Positions 58,558 through 64,000 of a DNA stretch of 64,000 nucleotides are shown here, one piece after another (the first letter of the stretch is position 1; every line of letters begins with the position of its first letter). The notes under the pieces are model-generated. The model was not told the origin of the DNA. It did no database searches and saw only the letters and a list, made by a program, of their open reading frames with translations. The DNA comes from Rhodeus uyekii (taxonomy: Eukaryota; Chordata; Actinopteri; Cypriniformes; Acheilognathidae): positions 62,001 to 126,000 of the forward strand of contig JAWRVZ010000156.1 of the NCBI GenBank assembly GCA_037043235.1, written 5' to 3'. The position numbers and the translations under genes are program-made.

Positions 58558-59110
58558 GTTACTGGGATTTAAACGCACAACCATTTCTATGGTTTACAAA
58601 GAATGGTGTGAAAAGGGAAAAACATCCAATATGCGGCAGTCCTGTGGGGGAAAATGCCTTGAATGCCAAGCTGATAGAAGAGCAGCTTTGACTGAAATAA
58701 GCACTCATTACAACCAAGGTATGCAGCAAATAATTTGTGAAGCCACAACACGCACAACCTTGAGGTGGATGGGCTACAACAGCAGAAGACCCCACTGGGT
58801 ACCACTCATCTCCACTCCAAAAAGGAAAAAGAGGCTACAATTTACACAAGCTCACCAAAATTGGACAGTTGAAGACTGGAAAAATATTGCTTAGTCTGAT
58901 GAGTCTCGATTTCTGTTGATACATTCAGATGGTAGAGTCATAATTTGGCGTAAACAGAAAGAGAACATGGATCCATCATGCCTTGTTGCCACTATGCAGG
59001 CTGGTGGTGGTGGTGAAATGGTGTAAAGGCTGTTTTCTTGGCACACTTTAGGCCTCTTAGTGCCAATTGGGTATCGTTTAAATGCCCCGGCCTACCTGAG
59101 CATTTAAACA

Positions 59111-60545
59111 ATGTTTTATGTCATGGTAACACTTTACAATATACCATAGCCATGCTGATATTGAGCCATTTTGCATAACTGCAATTCAACATTACAAGCA
59201 TGCAAATATATAAGAAATATCCCTAGAGAGTCTTAAAAAAAACACTTTTGTGCCAAATTATTTTATTACTCGACAGATTCAAAGTTTTTGTTGATAGTCA
59301 AACAAACACACACAAGCCTCCATTACTAATAATAAAAAAAACTTTAGAACTAGTAACTAGAACTTTTCAGAAAAGTAATGCATTACATTACTTTTGCATT
59401 ACTTTTCTCTTAGGTGGGCTTAATTGTTTGTTTTTTTAATAACAAAAAAATAAATATATTTTTGGACAAATGTAAAGGCCCTTTCAAACCAAAATTTAAA
59501 TAATGAAATGTTTACAGTAGGGGGGCACAGCTCAAACAAACCTTTCAACTGCTGCCATTCTGGATTACAGATGACGACAGTTTAACGCTTACTTCACCAA
59601 CAAAAACAGGTGCTTATGGTTTAACTGAATCATCGAAAGTCAGCGGCAAGTACATTGGTCAATAAAGTGAGATTAAATGCATAAAAATATGGTTTATTTA
59701 ACTGTTTGAGGTTTGCTTAGTACTCTGATTCTATATTTAACTGGTTTTATTCATTTTGAGGAATACTAAATCTTTTTTTGTCCCATTGAGATTAGTAAAT
59801 TATTTACATTTATTCTATAACTACAAAAACCTTCATGTTCACACAAAATAACTCACGATTTACTTAAGTCATAGTGACGGATATGTTTAAGGGTGGGGTT
59901 ATGTAAAGGGAATAATTTTCATTGCATGACTTAGAAACACCTACCAGATTGAAAACACCCACTTTTGCTCTGTAGACACCTCATATTCTAATATCAGCAC
60001 TCCTCAAAGGCCTCTCAGATTCAAGGACCAGAACTATCTTGGCACAGTTTATTAGGTTACATAGAGCAATGGTTTATGCTGAACTACCAATCCTTAACAT
60101 CTTAAATGTGCATTAGAAAAGTCAGTCAATACAATTATATTCAATTATAAAGCTACAATGAAAATATCTATTTGTTGTAGATAAGACAACAACAAATTAC
60201 AGAGTGAAGGAAAATATCACCTTGCTGGGATAGTCAAATGACATAACATACAATTCTACAATTCTCAATAATCATATTATTGTTATTATTATAGTGATTC
60301 ATATTTTATATTAAAACCATTCAACCATATATAACTATACAGCTAAACACTTGACAGGTCTACTTGAAATTCTGCCTTCATTCCACTTTGGAATGTCCTT
60401 TGATTATATTGATATTAGAGCCCGTAAATAGCTAAATCAATGCCTGGATTTATTTTATAATAAACGTTTTCATGGTTATTCATGTCAAGTTATATTTAGA
60501 TGATTTTGTAATGGAGTATATTTGACGTGCTGGAATAATTGGGAG
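59111..60545. other. Unannotated AT-rich stretch
   Basis: No gene recognised. At 59345-59410 the ACTAGTAACTAG and AAAGTAATGCATTAC units form a short degenerate repeat of a type common in fish DNA. Confidence 0.5.
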
Positions 60546-60547
60546 TA

Positions 60548-61399
60548 GGGGAGCGCGGGGCACAACGTAACGCGGGGTAAAAAGTAACAGCGATTTTTTA
60601 AATGGTTGCACGGTCTTAAATGTGAAGTGCTAACGGGCTTTTCACCACACTGTTTGCACATGTCTTCTGGCCATCTTTCGAGAAATTTCAGCGAAATTTG
60701 GATGAGAACCACAGGAGAAACTCTTTTGAAAGCATGAAAATATTTTTTGTTATAGTAGTTGTTTTTCGATTTTCAAAGAATGTGTGAAAGTATGTTAGTC
60801 CAATCTTATATTGTTATGATTACCATCTTCTTGGCTAAAAAATGGTACCATTTTGAAAGATGTGAAAAACACATAGTGACTGCTAGCCGGTCCTGAAGTG
60901 AACACGACACCACGGGGTTAGTTGTAACGCGGTGTTACAATTAAGCCGCATTGAATAGGCTGCATCAATTATCATATATTTTGCATTGTATTAACCTATT
61001 AAAACTTTTTCATGTCATTACATTGTTCAAAGCATAACAATGTATTAAATAAAATAAAAATATATATTCCATTCATAAGTTATGCTTATAATCATTAAGA
61101 CTCAACTTTTATTAAGAAATAAAAATACGCCAATTAACTTGCATTGGATAACATGGTGTTACAACTAACCCTCTGTCTGTTACAACGAGCCCCGCAAACG
61201 GGGTAAGTTGTCACATTTCACTCCTTGCGCTTTTGGTGATACTGCGCAGAAACTGTAAGTCCGACGAACATCAAACCAATGCTCATTTGTAGGAGAGGCT
61301 TGTGTGTTGTTTGTATAAAAATATGGTTTGTCTAACCCAATTACTTTGTTCATTATTTGGCTAAAACCAAAAAGTTTTACGTTTGTCCCCGCGCTCCCC
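60548..61399. mobile_element. MITE with 13-bp perfect terminal inverted repeats
   Basis: The left end GGGGAGCGCGGGGCACAACG and the reversed right end GGGGAGCGCGGGGACAAACG match perfectly over 13 bp and well beyond, and are flanked by TA (60546-60547, 61400-61401). Interior blocks repeat a CGGGGT(A/T)A.GTTGTAAC-like unit in both orientations near 60910, 61140 and 61200. No coding capacity. TA duplication and subterminal repeats suggest a pogo or mariner-derived MITE; the GGGGTAAAGTGAGAC units at the pogo relic (22.6 kb) are similar in style. Confidence 0.8.
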
Positions 61400-61560
61400 T
61401 ATAAGGCAACAGAGAAGAGAGAGGATGGAAGTAACACTTTGTGTTTGAGCTTCTGTAACTCAGTGATTGCTTGTGTTAGATCTCTTAAATTTTGATACAT
61501 GGTAGCCAAATTTGTATACTAATATTAAAATTCATTTGTACGTGTAAATCAAAACCACAG

Positions 61561-61750
61561 ATTCCCTTTCTGGGAACGAGCTGTGTCGAAGCACTAGGGG
61601 AAATAGCCTTGCGTGAGTCACGTGAAGATCTGTGCAACCAATGAGAAACGAACGCGTGTGAATGCGTCACTGCCGGCGGTAGCCGGTGACGTCATGAGGA
61701 AGAGCATAAAGGCGCGTCTGAAACCGGGGCGCGTCAACTCTGAATGCCTT
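61561..61750 (+). repeat. DIRS copy 2 left inverted terminal repeat
   Basis: It corresponds to 28225-28415, including GGGGAAATAGCCTTGCG, CACTGCCGGCGGTAGCCGG and GACGTCATGAGGAAGAGCAT. The outer hairpin is CCC TTTCT GGG rather than CCC TTTCA GGG type, with the following CTCGAG reduced to CGAG. Confidence 0.85.
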
Positions 61751-61784
61751 CAGCGTGCTGTGTCTGTGTGAGAGTGATTTTGAG

Positions 61785-63250
61785 TTGAGATAGCTAAAAA
61801 TCATCAGAATGAGTGTGAAAATGTGGCGAATGAACAGAGGTTCACACCGTGTGTTTATCTTTGCCCACGTTTCATAACGGGCAGGGATACACATGTTATG
61901 TGTGTAATCTGTTTGGGAGTGAAGCATGCACGGTCGGCACTTGAGAGTGCCGGTTGTAAGGACTGCGAGAGGTTTCATCTGCATGTTCACTGTGGTACAG
62001 AGGATAGTGTGTTTGCCTAACATTCGGGAGACCGGGGTTCTGAGCCCCGGTGGGATGAACTTTTTCATTGCATGATCTCCGCTCCCGCCTGGCGGTCTGT
62101 AACGAGGCCGCCCAGGCTAGTGTTCCCCGCGATTCGGGACCTGCAGTAGCCGAGGCTCTGTGGCGCTCTCGGTCCTGGGGATCACAAATGGATCTCGCTG
62201 AGGTTGCTGGGGTGAGTCCGTCCTTACCTCAGCCTTCACGAGATCAAGCGGGTCCCAGTCACGAGCACTCTGAGTGAGATGCCCGTGCTGTGACTCCAAC
62301 ACTAGCTCTATCAAGTTCAGAGAGTGAGATCGATTTAGCTAGTGTTGACCCGGTCGAGGAGGATTCGCCACTCTCCTCGCTGGCGTTTGAGGAGCTTGTT
62401 GAGGTTGTGGCGCGAGCGGTCTCTCGTCTGGGGCTTGATTGGCCAGCAGAGACCAGAAGCACTTGTCCTAAGTATGTTAGACGAGCGTTATCTTCTGACT
62501 TGCGTCATTTCCCCGCGCCGAGCAATGCCTTTCATACCTGATTTACATGCCGAGGTATCTAGATTTTGGGTAAGGCCAGCCTCTGAGAAAATTTATACAA
62601 GTAATATTACGATGTATAATAATCTAGTAGGGGCTCAAGATCATTGATATGGAGGGTTGAAGAAAGTGTATGAGGGCGAGTTACCTCGTCCCTCAGTCTG
62701 CGTCCTCCATTAAAGCTCTGGCGCTCCCCTCCAAGCCGATGCGCGTCACATCGTCTTTGGTGGGGAAAGCATACTCAGCATCGAGTCATGCTGCAGCGTG
62801 TCTGCACGGCACGACACTGCTGCAGGCATATCAGGCGGAGTTGCCTGGGGACCTCAACGAGGGCGGCGGTATCGGTCCGGAGGCAGTGGCAGAGCTGCGC
62901 CGGACCGTGGATCTGTCTCTTCGGGCCACTAGGGAGATGGCCTACTCTGTCGGCCGCTCCATGGCAGCTCTGGTGGCTACGGAGAGACACCTTTTGGCTC
63001 AATTTGTCAGCTATGAAAGATAGGACAAATTTGTTTTGCTGGGCGCTCCTCTGTCCCCTTCGGGCTTGTTCGGCGATGCCGTGAAAAGCGTCGTCGACGA
63101 GTTTCAGGAGGCTGCTCGACAGCAGGTGGCGTTTAGCGAATTTCTTCCCCGCCGCCTCCAAGTGAGACCGCCAGTCAAGCACGGTCTCAAAGCTCCTCGC
63201 ACAGGGCCGCTCAGAAACAAAGTGTCGCCACCCGTCTTCCTCCGGTAATC
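61785..63250 (+). pseudogene. DIRS copy 2 gag
   Basis: It has the same order as copy 1: VANEQRFTPCVYLCPRFITG, HVMCVICLGVKHARSAL, CKDCERF, then the tRNA-like insertion, SCLAVCNEA-like sequence (here SRLAVCNEAAQ), SSSESEIDLASVDPVEEDSP, FEELVEVVARAVSRLGLDWP. A frameshift lies near 62470-62490. Further on are SSLVGKAYSASSHAAACLH, SLRATREMAYSVGRSMAALV and, after another shift, APLSPSGLFGDAVKSVVDEF. A TGA follows HSE at 62278. As in copy 1, the codon before AKNHQ is ATA. Confidence 0.85.
61985..62060 (+). tRNA. tRNA-Val(AAC)-like pseudogene inserted in DIRS gag
   Basis: 76 nt absent from DIRS copy 1. A-box-like TGGTACAGAGGATAGTG and B-box-like GGGTTCTGAGCCCC are spaced as in a tRNA. The T arm folds as CGGGG/CCCCG with a 7-base TTCTGAG loop. 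The anticodon region TTTGCCTAACAT resembles tRNA-Val with AAC. The ends GTTCAC and ATGAAC pair imperfectly, the anticodon stem is weak and there are extra bases before the 3' strand, so it is a tRNA-derived pseudogene rather than a sound gene. TTCATCTGCAT before and TTCATTGCAT after look like a target-site duplication. Confidence 0.5.
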
Positions 63251-63379
63251 CCCGGGGGGGTCGGGGCGACAAGTTCAAGTTCATGCCGCTGGTAGAAGGG
63301 GTGATTTGAGGGTTATCCTGAACGCCAAGTAGGCTAAGACTAAGCGGCCCTGATAACAAGCCGCAACAAGGTGGTGTCT

Positions 63380-64000
63380 CCCAGGAGCAGCTCTAGAGTC
63401 AGCCCGCCATGGGAAAACCACCCCCTCTGAGGAGGGTCTTAGAGCAATCCACCCGGGTTTCCGGTATCAGCCCCGGCTCAGTGGTGGATATGTTCTTAGT
63501 ACCAGAGACCAGCCCGCAAAGGCTGGTTCCCTTAGTAGAATTCCGGGCTGCGTGGTTACGGCTACCCGGTATCTCTCAGTGGGTCCTGCGCACGGTAAAA
63601 ATAACCCAGCAGGCTCTGGTCATGGAGCAAGTGGACACTCTGCTGGCGAAAGGGGCCATCGGGTATGGACCCCTCGTGAACAGCAAGTCCGGGCTTTTCA
63701 GCTGTTACTTCATAGTTCCAAAGGGAGGATGGAAGGTTGCGGCTCATTCTGGATTTTTGTCTCTTAAATTGATGTGAAGAGATGCGACGCTCAGGCGGAT
63801 TGTAGTACAGATTAATTCCTATAACGGGTCCGGCACGATCGACATCAGAGACATATAAATCCCTCATTCCCATCCTTCCACAATAGGAAGTTCCTGTGGT
63901 TCGCCTTCAGGGGGGAAGGCGTACCAGTATCGGTGCTTCCGTGTTTGGTCCGGCTGCTCTAAGCTCCTCTGTACTTGCAAGGTACTATCGTGTCCTGAAC
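63380..64000 (+). pseudogene. DIRS copy 2 reverse transcriptase, N-terminal part
   Basis: It begins MGKPPPLRRVLEQSTRVSGI and keeps the block lost from copy 1: EFRAAWLRLPGISQWVLRTV, QALVMEQVDTLLAKGAIGYG and SGLFSCYFIVPKGGWK. After KLM there is a TGA (63775-63777), and the next 200 bp contain the same stops and collapsed sequence as copy 1, then FLWFAFRGE-type DNA. The frame is cut by the window edge before the active site. Confidence 0.82.

Larger units (their letters stand above)
57306..59110 (+). mobile_element. Tc1-like transposon B, 3'-truncated, with nested hAT
   Basis: The left end CTCTCACCTAAAGGATTATT follows a TA (57304-57305) and matches the terminal repeats of transposon A at 43613. 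Transposase is on plus. Homology stops near 59110 (GCCTACCTGAGCATTTAAAC), so the last part of the transposase and the right terminal repeat are missing. A non-autonomous hAT (57551-58557) is nested in the transposase. Confidence 0.9.
57454..59110 (+). pseudogene. Tc1 transposase B, interrupted and truncated
   Basis: ATG 57454 starts MGKKGDLSNFERGMVVGARR, a helix-turn-helix region, with SISQSGQLL ending at the hAT. After the hAT TSD the frame resumes with LGFKRTTISMVYKEWCEKGK and runs through RQSCGGKCLE, ICEATTRTTLRWMGYNSRRP, HWVPLISTPKRKKRLQFTQA and HQNWTVEDWKNIA to a TAG (58892-58894). The next codons SDESRFLL contain a catalytic Asp. The QAGGGGEMV and LGLLVPIGYRLN blocks follow before truncation, so the final catalytic acidic residue is lost. 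Confidence 0.88.
61561..64000 (+). mobile_element. Second DIRS copy, same young subfamily, cut by window edge
   Basis: It starts with TTCCCTTTCTGGGAA, a variant of the terminal hairpin, then CGAGCTGTGTCGAAGCACTA. It follows the copy at 28225 through the terminal repeat, gag and the first part of RT at high identity (well above 90% by eye). It lacks the Gmr1-like insertion, showing the empty site TTGCTGGGCGCTCCTCTG. It carries its own tRNA-like insertion at 61985. The element continues past the window. Confidence 0.9.

Overview
The window looks like intergenic or intronic DNA from a teleost fish, most likely a cypriniform (inferred). It is AT-rich and full of microsatellites, and the elements recognised are those typical of fish: DIRS, sushi-like chromoviruses, Gmr1-like Ty3/gypsy, Tc1, hAT, PIF/Harbinger, pogo and L2. 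I see no host protein-coding exon that I can defend. Nearly everything with coding character belongs to a transposable element, and many element ends were fixed here by finding target-site duplications (TSDs) by eye.

Layout. 1-4.5 kb: AT-rich, with a 113-bp (CA)n. 4.57-5.0 kb: solo chromovirus-type LTR beside a Tigger-like relic. 7.84-13.2 kb: a decayed DIRS gag split by a complete but broken chromovirus (8040-12696, TSD CACTG) that carries a self-priming signature. 16.7-18.6 kb: a solo LTR split by a PIF/Harbinger element. 20.1-21.5 kb: a DIRS terminal repeat split by a hAT, which is itself split by a solo LTR; then a pogo transposase relic to 22.5 kb. 23.7-24.5 kb: Tc1 relic. 28.2-37.9 kb: a structurally complete DIRS element with inverted terminal repeats and an internal complementary region, interrupted in gag by a very young Gmr1-like retrotransposon (29631-34602, identical LTRs, TSD ACGCT). 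38.4-39.4 and 50.2-51.3 kb: two older DIRS gag relics on the minus strand. 43.3-48.6 kb: a tandem duplication whose first copy holds a Tc1 that in turn holds a solo LTR and a hAT. 51.9-54.8 kb: an L2-type LINE split by a 709-bp solo LTR. 57.3-59.1 kb: a second Tc1 split by a non-autonomous hAT. 60.5-61.4 kb: a MITE. 61.6-64 kb: a second copy of the young DIRS family, with a tRNA-like insertion in gag, running off the window.

Most informative points. The Gmr1-like element has the PR-INT-RT-RH gene order and a SCAN-like capsid segment, and is broken in one place by a stop codon two codons before the catalytic glutamate of integrase. The two young DIRS copies share coding defects, which suggests a non-autonomous lineage mobilised in trans. 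DIRS copies received four of the nested insertions seen here. A few non-repetitive, homeodomain-motif-rich stretches (about 24.8-25.2 and 39.6-40.3 kb) look like candidate conserved non-coding elements.
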